The notes beneath the pieces were generated by a model. That model saw only the letters and a list, made by a program, of their open reading frames with translations. It ran no database searches and was not told the origin of the DNA. From contig JAHIUA010000093.1 of the NCBI GenBank assembly GCA_018817385.1, forward strand, positions 25,919-89,918: a stretch of DNA of 64,000 bases. The letters run 5' to 3'. This document shows, one piece after another, positions 8,834 through 18,009 of this stretch; position 1 is the first letter of the stretch; each line of letters opens with the position of its first letter. This stretch comes from Pseudomonadota bacterium (GTDB taxonomy: Bacteria > Desulfobacterota > Desulfobulbia > Desulfobulbales > Desulfocapsaceae). The position numbers and the translations under genes are program-made.

Positions 8834-9787
8834 TCAGGCTTTGAGTAAGGCGTCAAAATATGGAATTGTTTTCTTCAATCCTTCTTCCAATTGAATAGTC
8901 GGCTCCCAGCCAAGCTTTTCTCTTGCCAGGCTGATATCGGGTTGACGCTGGATTGGATCATCGCTGGGCAGGCGCTGATAATCCAATTTTGAAGAGGAAC
9001 CAGTGAGATCGATGATTTTCTCCGCCAGTTCTTTGATGGTAAACTCTCCAGGATTACCGGTATTTACAGGTCCGGTAAAATCATCAGGACTGGCCATCAG
9101 ACGAACAAAAACTTCAATCAGGTCATCGACATAACAAAAAGAACGTGATTGCGAGCCATCACCATAAATGGTGATGGGCAGCCCCTGAAGGGCCTGCATA
9201 ATGAAATTGGACACCACTCTCCCATCGTTCGGATGCATTTTAGGGCCATAGGTATTAAAGATACGGGCAACCTTAATGCGAAGATTATGCTGACGACGGT
9301 AATCAAAAAACAGGGTCTCAGCACACCGTTTTCCCTCATCATAGCAGGAACGAAAGCCGATGGGGTTCACATGTCCCCAGTAGTCCTCAGTCTGGGGGTG
9401 AATCTTCGGGTCGCCGTAGACTTCGCTGGTAGATGCCTGAAATATTTTCGCATTCAGCCTCTTAGCCAGGCCAAGCATATTAATGGCGCCATGCACACTG
9501 GTTTTTGTGGTCTGCACAGGATCATGCTGGTAATGAATGGGGGAGGCTGGGCATGCCAGGTTATAAATCTCATCCACCTCTACGTAGAGAGGGAACGTTA
9601 CATCATGACGCATTATTTCAAAATGTGGATTATCCAGCAAATGAAGGATATTATCCTTGGTACCGGTAAAAAAGTTATCCACACAAAGGACATCATGCCC
9701 ATCCGTTAACAATCGTTCACAGAGATGGGAGCCAACAAATCCAGCCCCACCGGTAACCAATACCTGTTTTCGTATTTGTGATTCCAT
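8834..9787 (-). CDS. uxs: UDP-glucuronate decarboxylase (UDP-xylose synthase)
   Basis: Extended short-chain dehydrogenase converting UDP-glucuronate to UDP-xylose in the cytosol. The 317 residues contain the NAD-binding GGAGFVG (13-19), the TSEVYGDP catalytic segment (120-127) and [11 protein letters not shown] (144-154). That last stretch holds the Tyr149/Lys153 pair and is characteristic of UXS rather than dTDP-glucose dehydratase. The length is that of the short bacterial form without the ArnA formyltransferase part. It heads a seven-gene operon and has a candidate promoter about 135 bp upstream. UDP-glucose dehydrogenase, which makes its substrate, is not in the window. Confidence 0.93.
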   Translation of the reverse strand: MESQIRKQVLVTGGAGFVGSHLCERLLTDGHDVLCVDNFFTGTKDNILHLLDNPHFEIMRHDVTFPLYVEVDEIYNLACPASPIHYQHDPVQTTKTSVHGAINMLGLAKRLNAKIFQASTSEVYGDPKIHPQTEDYWGHVNPIGFRSCYDEGKRCAETLFFDYRRQHNLRIKVARIFNTYGPKMHPNDGRVVSNFIMQALQGLPITIYGDGSQSRSFCYVDDLIEVFVRLMASPDDFTGPVNTGNPGEFTIKELAEKIIDLTGSSSKLDYQRLPSDDPIQRQPDISLAREKLGWEPTIQLEEGLKKTIPYFDALLKA

Positions 9788-9908
9788 TTTTGACCAACAA
9801 TGTATTAAAGGAAAGACAACTCACTTACCATAAACTCTAGTAAATCTGAAAGAGGACGTCTCTTAATAAGAAATGCTGAGGATTGGAAAGAGAATCTACC
9901 CATAAGAG

Positions 9909-9922
9909 ACTCACTTGAGTTA
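9909..9922. promoter_or_regulatory. Palindromic motif ACTCACTTGAGTTA, candidate operator
   Basis: The core ACTCA-CT-TGAGT is a perfect inverted repeat. The same 14-mer with one C/T difference occurs at 45404-45417 upstream of gmd. Both copies sit roughly 110-120 bp before the first start codon of a sugar-nucleotide operon on the minus strand. Confidence 0.5.
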
Positions 9923-9949
9923 GATAGGCGACAATAGTGATGTTGTCAA
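9921..9949 (-). promoter_or_regulatory. Candidate sigma70 promoter of the uxs operon
   Basis: On the minus strand TTGACA (9944-9949) is followed after 17 nt by TATCTA (9921-9926), a perfect -35 with a weak -10. The palindrome begins at the -10. A second possible -10, TATTAA, lies at 9863-9868 without a good -35. Confidence 0.4.
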
Positions 9950-10222
9950 GTAGGAGTACACGAGTGGCAACCAGTTTCAGGCAATTTCTGTTTGGCCTCC
10001 TCTCTCTGCCTCTCTCTATTGTTCAGAAAAAAATAACCAGTAGATGCAAACAGATTCATATCCTATGGTAGATAGCGCTTGTGAAACCACATAACGTACT
10101 CATACTAAAGTTTTTTACAAAAAAACACTTCCTGATTGAAATAATATTATTCTCATTGTATGCAGTTCATGGTGGTACAATTGATCAGTTATCTCTATAT
10201 GATCTCTCCTCGTTACTCGAAA

Positions 10223-10307
10223 GATAGTGGAACTGCAAAAAACACTATGTAACATATTTATTTTACAACTCATCCACAAACCAGGAAGAGAATTCTCTTC
10301 CACTATC
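10223..10307. promoter_or_regulatory. Nested inverted repeats upstream of the plus-strand glycosyltransferase pair
   Basis: An 18-bp perfect palindrome, GGAAGAGAATTCTCTTCC, lies at 10284-10301. A 10-bp inverted repeat, GATAGTGGAA (10223-10232) with TTCCACTATC (10298-10307), overlaps it. It ends 30 bp before the GTG start at 10337, so it could be an operator or a leader-RNA hairpin. Confidence 0.45.
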
Positions 10308-10336
10308 GACCAGACTATTACTCAACAAGGTGTCCT

Positions 10337-11095
10337 GTGAAACTCAGCATTGTCGTACCGGTTTATAACGAAGAAAAAACAATTAATTCAATTTTAGATC
10401 TCGTAGAACAAGCATTGGCAGAATTAACGTCAATCAGTTCCTATGAACTCGTAATCATTGACGATCACTCAACTGACAATTCAAAAAAAGTACTCGCCGA
10501 AAGGATTCAGCAGAAAGATAACTACATCCTCCTTTCCCACCATGTAAATTCTGGCAAAGGAGCTGCAATTCAGACCGGAATAGCAAAGACGACTGGAGAT
10601 ATTGTTCTCATTCAGGATGCCGACCTTGAATATGACCCCAAAGATTACAATGCCCTTCTCCGCCCCATTATCAATGGACTTGCCGATGTGGTTTACGGTT
10701 CCCGCTTTAAGGGAGAAGTTTCTCGAGTGCTTTATTTCTGGCATTTCATGGGAAATCGGTTTTTGACATTCCTTTCCAATATGTTTACCAATCTCAACCT
10801 GACTGACATGGAAACCTGTTACAAAGCGTTCCGTGGAGATATTATCCGTAACATGATTCTCACCTCCAACCGATTTGGGATTGAACCGGAAATGACAGCC
10901 AAGATCGCTAAAATAAAGGGGATCCGAATTTACGAAGTTCCCATTTCCTATTTTGGCCGCACCTATGAAGAAGGGAAAAAAATAAACTGGAAGGATGGCT
11001 TCTCTGCCATCTGGAGCATCATCAAATTCAATCTCTTTACAAGCTATCAAGACTCATTCTCGGCCGACTTTGATCCATTTGAGACAACATCTTGA
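10337..11095 (+). CDS. Polyprenyl-phosphate sugar synthase-like family 2 glycosyltransferase (DPM1 type)
   Basis: A 252-residue GT-A enzyme close to dolichol/undecaprenyl-phosphate mannose or glucose synthases, which load a single sugar onto the lipid carrier. It shows [11 protein letters not shown] at the start, [11 protein letters not shown], the metal site QDADLEYDP (residues 95-103) and the [14 protein letters not shown] segment typical of this clade. It lacks the C-terminal membrane helices of GtrB/ArnC types, so it is probably peripheral. The start is a GTG with AAGG 6 nt upstream. The next gene, 118 bp downstream, encodes a large membrane GT-C protein. By known pathways this gene would make the lipid-linked donor which that partner uses outside the membrane. 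Confidence 0.88.
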   Translation: MKLSIVVPVYNEEKTINSILDLVEQALAELTSISSYELVIIDDHSTDNSKKVLAERIQQKDNYILLSHHVNSGKGAAIQTGIAKTTGDIVLIQDADLEYDPKDYNALLRPIINGLADVVYGSRFKGEVSRVLYFWHFMGNRFLTFLSNMFTNLNLTDMETCYKAFRGDIIRNMILTSNRFGIEPEMTAKIAKIKGIRIYEVPISYFGRTYEEGKKINWKDGFSAIWSIIKFNLFTSYQDSFSADFDPFETTS

Positions 11096-11213
11096 TCGAA
11101 AAAAAGGAAAAACGAATGCAGTCTTTGAGAGAATAGTGGCTTGCAGATACTCCGTCTCCACTTTCCCCACTCTTCACATATCTGAGTAACTGTCTCGGAC
11201 AAAGGGACGCACC

Positions 11214-13592
11214 ATGACCAGCAGAACTCTTTTCTCAGGTACAGGACTCCAGTCGACGCCATTCGACAAAAAAAAAGCTACCCTTGTCGTTCTCTGCACC
11301 CTCACTGTTCTCTTAGCTCTCTACTTCCGCCTCTCCGGAGTTTTCCGGGGATTGGCTGACCAGGGAAGTATTTTTCACCCTGATGAGCCGAAGCAGATCG
11401 TAGCCTTATTTAACTTTCTCAATGGAGAGTATGTTCGCTACTATGGCAGTCTCTTTTATGATGGATATCCCTATGGTCTCAATCACCTCGATGAATATTT
11501 ACTGCGACCACTTCTCTTTTTCTTTGGCCCCGATATCCCGAATCATTTTCTGCTCTACTATTACGCCCGCCTCCTCCGTGTAGTCTATGGCCTGGTCACC
11601 ATGGCCATTGCCTATCCATTAGTCTACCGGCTAGTTAAGGACAGAAGCAGCGCCCTGCTGGCCATGTTTCTTCTTGCCATAGCACCTCTCTCCATAACAG
11701 TTACTCACTTTGCCACTGGCGATATTGGCGTAGATCTCTTTACTGCCCTCTGTTTCCTCTTCCTTCTATGGTATAGAGACAAAATTCATAAAAAAATATG
11801 GTTAGTCGCCAGTGGCCTTGCTGTGGGAGCGGCATTTGCCTCAAAATACAATGGTCTTCTTGTCGGAATGGTTCCAGCGATGGTACTCTGTTTCGAATTT
11901 CAGCAACATAAAGACTACCGCCTTTTTGCCCAGAGATGTCTGCTGCTCATGACTGGTGCCATGCTTGGCACAGCCCTCTTTACCCCAAATCTCTTATTGG
12001 ACCCCAGCACGACGCTCACCAACATGTTTGCCAACTTTGAATTCATCAAAAACTACAACGTCCCTGAAGAGATCCTTGTTAAACCATGGCTGGAAAGGGC
12101 CTTATTGGGTTTCAAAAACAACAGTCTCTATATCATCGCCTCCCTCGGCTACACTGTTTGTCTTTCCTCCCTTGTGGGATTGGTCTTTGCCGTAAAAAAA
12201 TATTTCTCCTGCCTGCCCGCCCCCAAAAGTTCTGACTGTTCCCAGAATATTTTGCTTCTGGCCATGGCGCTCTTTCCTCTCTTCTCCCTCTGCATAGCCT
12301 TAAGTGGAAAATACGTGGTCCAGCCCTTTCATTTTTCCTATTTACAGCTGCCACTTATTGTCGTGACCTGCACCCTGTTTTCTATTCTTCGCACCTCTCA
12401 TTCTCGAGTCGTCAGGAGTTGCAGTATCCTCATGGTCACATTGCTCATTGTTGAATTCGCTCAAGTCAGCTGGAAAGAGAATTTCTTCTGGAGACTCGAA
12501 GACAATGCGTTCCTTGCCCAAAATTTACCGTCCACAATCTATGACAGAGAAGCTTTTTATACCCACCGCAGCGCCCCTATCCGTTCTTTATATCTGGAAC
12601 CCTTTGGAAACTCAGTGTTTAGAAATCACAACCATGAGGCCAAAGGACCAGACGCATCGTTTTGGAACACAATTGAAGTGGCCCCTCTTCCTCAGGTTGC
12701 AAACCCGCTGGGAAAAAACTGGATATTTCTCAATGGCCCAACCTTTCCTCGCAATGAGAGAATGCTGCAAATCCAGGGCCAGGGTCATGGACAAACCATA
12801 AAAAGGTATCTAGTACTGCCAGCAGGACAACCCATACCAACCCTGGGAATTCGCAGCGGCTCGTACGCAACCAGCGTAACTCTTGACTTTGGCGGCACCA
12901 CTGCTTTTGTAAAACTTGAAGCCCATCAGCAGAAAGTCCTGACCCTGAAACCGAAAAAATGGAAAGTCAGTGGCGGTCGAACAACGGACGAGGAGAAAGT
13001 GTCGATTATTCCCTTGGAGATATCTGTTCCCCACAATGATATTTGGGTAACCCTCCTCATCAGCGAAAAAGAAAAATCCCTTTTCACTCTCTTTGGAGGC
13101 GGCCAGGATGCCCCCCCCTCTATCCCCGAGAAGATACCTGCTGAGCTGGAAAAAGAGTACTTCAGCGCCCTCAGCCGTGTGCGCTATCTGGAATCCTCTC
13201 CTTCCTGGAGAGTGGCAACTGGAAAGAGAATTCCCATGTGGGAGGTTGCTCTGCCTGCCGGCAGTTACAAACTCATATCTGAAGTGGAGGGGCTTGTCGA
13301 CGAATCGACAATAACGATTGAGTTAGAAGATGCAAAAGGAGAATTGTACCGTCAGCAACAGCAATCTTTTCAGATCAAGAAAGGTATTCAAAGAATTGAG
13401 TATAGCTTTAGTAAACCCTTTGTCCCCTATCAGGGCAGACTTGTCATAAGTGGCCTGAGCGGCACCTGCCACATCCATACTTTCAAACTTTTCCCGGATT
13501 ACCGGAAACTCTCTGCTGATTTTACTCTATGGCGGACAAACGGCGGACAACCAAGGTGGATATCACGTTTTGGGAAAGAGCTCCCTCACTGA
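11214..13592 (+). CDS. Membrane GT-C glycosyltransferase (PMT/ArnT-like) with extracytoplasmic C-terminal domain
   Basis: A 792-residue protein. Residues about 20-440 hold roughly ten hydrophobic segments. The first periplasmic loop carries FHPDEPKQ near residue 60, the acidic motif expected of lipid-phosphate-sugar-dependent transferases (GT39/GT83 class). Residues about 450-792 are soluble and beta-rich with no family I recognise. It would transfer a sugar from a polyprenyl-phosphate donor to a glycan, lipid or protein on the periplasmic face. It pairs with the DPM-like gene just upstream. The 3' end overlaps the convergent gene by 7 bp. A C8 tract lies near 13111. The acceptor is unknown. 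Confidence 0.82.
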   Translation: MTSRTLFSGTGLQSTPFDKKKATLVVLCTLTVLLALYFRLSGVFRGLADQGSIFHPDEPKQIVALFNFLNGEYVRYYGSLFYDGYPYGLNHLDEYLLRPLLFFFGPDIPNHFLLYYYARLLRVVYGLVTMAIAYPLVYRLVKDRSSALLAMFLLAIAPLSITVTHFATGDIGVDLFTALCFLFLLWYRDKIHKKIWLVASGLAVGAAFASKYNGLLVGMVPAMVLCFEFQQHKDYRLFAQRCLLLMTGAMLGTALFTPNLLLDPSTTLTNMFANFEFIKNYNVPEEILVKPWLERALLGFKNNSLYIIASLGYTVCLSSLVGLVFAVKKYFSCLPAPKSSDCSQNILLLAMALFPLFSLCIALSGKYVVQPFHFSYLQLPLIVVTCTLFSILRTSHSRVVRSCSILMVTLLIVEFAQVSWKENFFWRLEDNAFLAQNLPSTIYDREAFYTHRSAPIRSLYLEPFGNSVFRNHNHEAKGPDASFWNTIEVAPLPQVANPLGKNWIFLNGPTFPRNERMLQIQGQGHGQTIKRYLVLPAGQPIPTLGIRSGSYATSVTLDFGGTTAFVKLEAHQQKVLTLKPKKWKVSGGRTTDEEKVSIIPLEISVPHNDIWVTLLISEKEKSLFTLFGGGQDAPPSIPEKIPAELEKEYFSALSRVRYLESSPSWRVATGKRIPMWEVALPAGSYKLISEVEGLVDESTITIELEDAKGELYRQQQQSFQIKKGIQRIEYSFSKPFVPYQGRLVISGLSGTCHIHTFKLFPDYRKLSADFTLWRTNGGQPRWISRFGKELPH

Positions 13593-16369
13593 ATTTCAAC
13601 ACGTTGCACATCAACACCGAGACGTCTCGAATCTTGGCCGGGGGGAACAAAGGTCGTCGATTGTATTTCAAGACTATCCAACCTGACAAGCGTCTTGGGA
13701 AGAGAAAACACATACCTAGTATTCAGCTGTTGCTTAAAGGTGAGAGAAGTCTTCTCATTGGCAATTACCCTTAACTGGAGGTTGGCCATCTCATTACCAG
13801 GTCGCCAGCCGTGGGTATAAAGGACTAACTCCTTGTCCTTTCCTTGCCGAAGAGTGTAATTGAGATTCAACAGTTTGGCGTCACCATCTGTCCAGCAATC
13901 GTGATAGAAGTTGCTTGTCTTTGTGAAATCCTTCCTCCAGATCGGTAATCCCTGGGCATGAAACCAGGGTGCCAGGAGTCTCATATCTTTTGTCTGCAGC
14001 GGAAAATGACCGTTCCACAGCAGCGCTTGCCGATGCAGCGGGGCAAGGCTGGTCTCTGCATCGGCAAGGATAAAAAGAGCATAGTTCTGCAAATCAACTC
14101 GTTTGCTTATCACAGATTTCCCATATTGGCCAATCAGCACCTTCTCACATTCATCTGCAACTGCCATATCACACACCAAGGCCTGCCCCTGTGCCGGCCT
14201 GACAAAATAGTGCAAAGGATTGTTTTTATATTTCGTACTGAGCCTGGGCAGGGAGATATCCTTCCTCTTCTCATTTGTAAATACCTCCCGCAGCCTGGCA
14301 CTGAGCCAACGATCAGCCAAAACAAAATCGAGTCCATACCCAATAATCAACTTTTTTAATTCTATGATGTCATCGGGAGAATCCGGTCGTAATCTCCCGT
14401 CTGTCTCAAACAGAAAGAGCTCGGTTATTGAAGATATACTTTTATCAGAAAAGGTAATCTTGACATAACGAGCCATTACCGGAGAAAATAAGGCTTCCAC
14501 TTTACCCCAGGGACCACCAATATAGATATGAGGACCTGCATGGAATCCATTGCCAATATTGGCTAAGGAGCTATGAATCTTTTGGTAATGGGTACCATCC
14601 TCTGAAACAGAAAGCTCATATTGTCCAGGATGTTGCCACTCGGTTAGAGAAGGATCCTGAGCGGTAAACATCCACAGTCCACAGAGTTTTCTCTTCTTGC
14701 CGGTATCAAAAGTGAGTGACTTGCCGGCAAGAGTCATCAGTTCGGAACTGTCATCCTGATAGCGATCTACAAGCAACTCCCCGATCAGCTCTCCTGTTTC
14801 ATCCTTGGCGGCAATGAATTGTATTTCCTCTTTGGCAATAGCCTGCATGGCGAGCTGCGGGGTTGCCTGCAGATTACTAAAAAGAAAATAGTTATGTATT
14901 TTATCCACGCTGAAGTTGACCCGCAGCTCCTTCAAGGTATTTTCTAAAGATACTTTATCAGCTTCAGTACAAAGATATCCCCTGCTGCGATCTGTTTCAG
15001 TAAACTGGGCATTGGCCTGATAGCGTTCTGTATCGGCATGAGCAAAAACGATTTCATTCTGCGAATACATGCTTAATTTTTGGCCCTTCAGACCAAAAAG
15101 ATAGTCTCCATAGGTAACAACGCTTTTCAGATGCTTCTCATGGGCTGCCGCCACTATATCACGTGCGATCTTTTGCTCCATCCGTGCACTGTTGCTGCCC
15201 CCGACAATGAACAAAACCGTTCCTGCCACCTGATACCCTATCCAGAGACAAAAGAGGGTAGAGGAGACTATTTTCAAGGACCGTTTTGTCTGCCCGGCAA
15301 CGGCCGACGCCCAGACCATACAGAGAAACATAGACAAGAAATTGATGGTATATCTCGGGGCCTTAACTGTTGCCATATGATGCTGTACGTACATCATTAA
15401 AAAAAGCAGACAAAAGAAAAACGGAATGAGGTAACTGAGCTGCTTGCCCCCCCTCTCTCTTTTTGAGAATAAGGCATGAAGAGCAAGGAGCACAGCAATG
15501 AAAAGAATACTGAGACTCCCATATGGCAACACATATCTGAGCAGGGGATTTTGGAACGTATGGCTGAAATTCCAGACCACCAGTTCGTATATATTTACCG
15601 AAAAAATAGTAGCAAGAGCTTTCTCGATGACCGCCCATGATATCTGACTGCGCTCTGAGATCCCACCCAGGAAAGAGCCGGTTTCGAAATAAAAGGGGAG
15701 GAATCCGCTAAGGGCAATGAGGGCAGCGATCCCCAGGGAAAGAACGATATCAAGGCGAAACCGTTCTTTGAGCACAAAGCATCCGAGGATCCCTGCAGCA
15801 ATGACGAGGTAGGGAAAGGTCAAGGCATGAATCCAGATAGCAAGTGCCATCAGGAAGCCAAGGCAGACACTATGAAATACGAGAGTGACTTTCTCTTCAT
15901 TTTCCTGAAACATCCGCAGAGAAAGCCAGAGGATGGCCGTACCCAGGCACAATATAGCCGAGTACCCGCCATATGTGGCAATGGAATACCAAAACACATA
16001 GTAGCCTGGAAAGGCCGTACAGGCGGCAGCAACAAGCCCTGCAGTCCTATTGTGAATGCGGGAAAAGAGAAGATAGGAAAAAACAATCCAGGCGAGGGTA
16101 AAACTAATTGGAGATAAACTGACGACAAACTCGGAAAAGCCGAAGACAGCAATATACAATGCTGCCAGATAGGCCTCCAAGGCACCGAAATAGGGCTGGC
16201 CATAAAAAAACAATGGCCTATCGCCCTGGACGATGTTGACACTCATCAGCCCAACTGTAGCGGTATCAAAGGTAGAGGTATAGCTAAACCAGGAACCTGC
16301 TACAAGAAGGACTGCAGCTGTAAAGAGGATAACTCCCAGAAAGAAGGTATGGAAGATCCTAGTCGTCAT
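13586..16369 (-). CDS. Membrane GT-C glycosyltransferase fused to a discoidin-like domain
   Basis: A 927-residue protein. The N-terminal half (about 1-400) is a polytopic membrane domain with an acidic first loop (TSTFDTATVGLMS, residues 31-43), as in GT39-type mannosyltransferase relatives. Around residues 540-660 is a stretch with the layout of a galactose-binding F5/8 type C (discoidin) domain: QYELSVSEDGTHY, then ARYVKITFSD, then SITELFLFE. The remaining C-terminus (about 670-927) is soluble and unassigned. It probably glycosylates or binds a surface glycan in the periplasm. It is downstream of a GtrB-like gene in the same unit, so donor lipid could come from there. It overlaps the convergent GT-C gene by 7 bp. 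Confidence 0.8.
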   Translation of the reverse strand: MTTRIFHTFFLGVILFTAAVLLVAGSWFSYTSTFDTATVGLMSVNIVQGDRPLFFYGQPYFGALEAYLAALYIAVFGFSEFVVSLSPISFTLAWIVFSYLLFSRIHNRTAGLVAAACTAFPGYYVFWYSIATYGGYSAILCLGTAILWLSLRMFQENEEKVTLVFHSVCLGFLMALAIWIHALTFPYLVIAAGILGCFVLKERFRLDIVLSLGIAALIALSGFLPFYFETGSFLGGISERSQISWAVIEKALATIFSVNIYELVVWNFSHTFQNPLLRYVLPYGSLSILFIAVLLALHALFSKRERGGKQLSYLIPFFFCLLFLMMYVQHHMATVKAPRYTINFLSMFLCMVWASAVAGQTKRSLKIVSSTLFCLWIGYQVAGTVLFIVGGSNSARMEQKIARDIVAAAHEKHLKSVVTYGDYLFGLKGQKLSMYSQNEIVFAHADTERYQANAQFTETDRSRGYLCTEADKVSLENTLKELRVNFSVDKIHNYFLFSNLQATPQLAMQAIAKEEIQFIAAKDETGELIGELLVDRYQDDSSELMTLAGKSLTFDTGKKRKLCGLWMFTAQDPSLTEWQHPGQYELSVSEDGTHYQKIHSSLANIGNGFHAGPHIYIGGPWGKVEALFSPVMARYVKITFSDKSISSITELFLFETDGRLRPDSPDDIIELKKLIIGYGLDFVLADRWLSARLREVFTNEKRKDISLPRLSTKYKNNPLHYFVRPAQGQALVCDMAVADECEKVLIGQYGKSVISKRVDLQNYALFILADAETSLAPLHRQALLWNGHFPLQTKDMRLLAPWFHAQGLPIWRKDFTKTSNFYHDCWTDGDAKLLNLNYTLRQGKDKELVLYTHGWRPGNEMANLQLRVIANEKTSLTFKQQLNTRYVFSLPKTLVRLDSLEIQSTTFVPPGQDSRRLGVDVQRVEIQ

Positions 16370-16387
16370 GGAAGTTGGCTGGGGATA

Positions 16388-17149
16388 TCAAGGCTTGTCA
16401 AGAAGAAGCATAAGCCCGGGTAAGGATTTTTTGGGTAAGAGAGTAGACAGGTTTTTATACCAGAGACTGCCCATCGCCTCAAAACCAGAGCGATTGGGAT
16501 GAGTGAGGTCTCCGTAACAGGCACGAGGATCTGTGTAGATATTCCAATAAGGGGATAAAGCCGTATAGAGATCGACAAGGACAACACCTTTTTCTTCAGC
16601 TAACTCTTTGATATACTGATTCATCAAGGGAACGTCTTTATAGTCATGTTCCGGTTCAGGATCCGGTGGTATGGTTGCAAGGAGTGGTATGAGTCCCCTT
16701 TCACGACTCTTATCAATCATGACACCGAGGTTGAATTTAACATCCAGGCCATTGGCATAATGCAACAGATCATTCGTTCCTTCCATGATCAGAATATATT
16801 CTGCATCATTATTACAAGCGTTACTGAGTACCGAATAAAATCTGTAGGGATAACTTAAGGCATCTGCTGTCGTTTCTCCACCGTATCCAAAATTATTCAC
16901 TGTGAAATCATATGCATGTTGATCGAGTAAGGACTGCAAGTTGTTCTCATAGTCATAACAATCATCTCCCAGACGACAGGATACGCCGCAGGTGGATATC
17001 TCGTTACCGCACCCCTCTGTAAGACTGTCTCCAAAGCCGATAATAATTTTTGTCTGCCCAAAACCTTTCCCAGGCAACGAGGAGATAAACATGATACCTA
17101 GGCATAGGTATAACAGATAACGACCGGTTTTCTTCTTTGTAAAGTACAT
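16388..17149 (-). CDS. Exported SGNH/GDSL-family hydrolase (candidate carbohydrate O-acyl esterase)
   Basis: A 253-residue protein with an N-terminal signal segment (hydrophobic 11-24, ending near GFGQ at 29-32). The SGNH blocks are visible: GFGDSLTEG with the catalytic Ser42, GYGGETTAD (block II glycine), EGTNDLL (block III asparagine) and DLTHPNRSG with the Asp and His. A cysteine-rich insert (CGNEISTCGVSCRLGDDC, residues 47-64) follows block I and may form disulfides, consistent with a periplasmic location. It lies between a GT-C transferase and a propeller-like exported protein with 17-18 bp gaps. Removing or trimming acyl groups on the glycan is the likely role. The substrate is unknown. 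Confidence 0.85.
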   Translation of the reverse strand: MYFTKKKTGRYLLYLCLGIMFISSLPGKGFGQTKIIIGFGDSLTEGCGNEISTCGVSCRLGDDCYDYENNLQSLLDQHAYDFTVNNFGYGGETTADALSYPYRFYSVLSNACNNDAEYILIMEGTNDLLHYANGLDVKFNLGVMIDKSRERGLIPLLATIPPDPEPEHDYKDVPLMNQYIKELAEEKGVVLVDLYTALSPYWNIYTDPRACYGDLTHPNRSGFEAMGSLWYKNLSTLLPKKSLPGLMLLLDKP

Positions 17150-17166
17150 CGCTTCAATGAAATGGC

Positions 17167-18009
17167 TTAGAAATGAGAAAGCGGGATAGATTCAGCTCCG
17201 GCCTTCCCTTTAAGAAAAAGTGTGGCCTTATGACGCTCCTTAATAAAGGAGGGAATCTCAGGAAGTTCTTTGACCTTACTATTCTTTTCGTTCCGAATTT
17301 TCTCGGCAGAGGCCGCGGCTAGTCCTTGCCATTGGTATCCGTCCCATACCTGAAAAACGCTCCTGTACTTCCCGTTGGCATAAGTTTTCCAGGAGAGAAC
17401 GACTTGGCCAGTCTCATCTCTGGAAAGTGCAGGATGGGTATCAGGTACAGTATTATCACTATGGGCCTTCACAGGGGAATCCCAACTCTTGCCATTCCAA
17501 CGGGACCAGAACACATCGGAATAGCTCTTATCAACCGCAGTCCAGGCTATCCATGGCACGTTATTGGCATCTACAATAAGCGTCGTTGCGCGATTGTCAT
17601 CCATCCCTGTATCGATCTGACGTGGCTTTGTCCAGTGAGATGCATCATAAACAGAAAATTGGAGCAAACCTCGATTCTTCTCCATAGCTGTCCACACGAC
17701 CCAGATTTTACCATCATCACCGACACTGCTTACCGGTTGGAAAACAAGTTCCTCACTGTCACTGATCTGAACAGGAATGCTCCAGTCATTCTTTTTATAC
17801 GTACTGAAAAATATCTGCTCACCCTGGCCATGATTTGCCGACCAGACAAGGTTCATCTCCCTCTCCTGAATCAGTTTCTCATTACCTTGGCCAAAAGCAG
17901 TCTCGTTCGCCAGCACAATAAGGAGAACAGAGACGGCAATCACCAGAACACTCTGTAATGGAATAAACCTTTTTTGCCGAAGCGATATTGTGCCTAGCAA
18001 CGTTCTCAC
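17167..18009 (-). CDS. Exported propeller-like protein with sialidase-type repeats
   Basis: A 280-residue protein with an N-terminal signal or anchor (hydrophobic about 20-36, cleavage plausible after AFG). It has at least four repeats of about 45-50 residues containing W-x-W/A-W-T and D-x-x-x-W-x-x-P patterns (SIPVQISDS, WTKPRQIDT, WDSPVKAHS, YQWQGLAAA). That layout suggests an incomplete beta-propeller related to BNR/sialidase repeats. No enzyme active site is visible. It overlaps the upstream GtrB-like gene by 4 bp and precedes the GDSL gene by 17 bp, so a periplasmic glycan-binding or modifying role is inferred from context. Confidence 0.7.
   Translation of the reverse strand: MRTLLGTISLRQKRFIPLQSVLVIAVSVLLIVLANETAFGQGNEKLIQEREMNLVWSANHGQGEQIFFSTYKKNDWSIPVQISDSEELVFQPVSSVGDDGKIWVVWTAMEKNRGLLQFSVYDASHWTKPRQIDTGMDDNRATTLIVDANNVPWIAWTAVDKSYSDVFWSRWNGKSWDSPVKAHSDNTVPDTHPALSRDETGQVVLSWKTYANGKYRSVFQVWDGYQWQGLAAASAEKIRNEKNSKVKELPEIPSFIKERHKATLFLKGKAGAESIPLSHF

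Larger units (their letters stand above)
9788..10336. promoter_or_regulatory. Divergent 549-bp regulatory region
   Basis: This AT-rich, gene-free spacer lies between the minus-strand uxs operon and the plus-strand pair at 10.3 kb. It holds a promoter-like pair and palindrome on the left, an AT palindrome AATAATATTATT (10140-10151) and nested inverted repeats on the right (10223-10307). Short open frames inside it lack support. Confidence 0.6.

Noticed and set aside
10115..10303. A 62-codon frame in the divergent spacer
   Set aside because: It covers the inverted repeats, has no ribosome site and no recognisable protein features.
13111..13118. C8 tract in the GT-C gene as a phase-variation site
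   Set aside because: Several 7-8 base C tracts occur in the window and this one is deep inside the C-terminal domain; only the G9 tract at a start codon seems worth testing.
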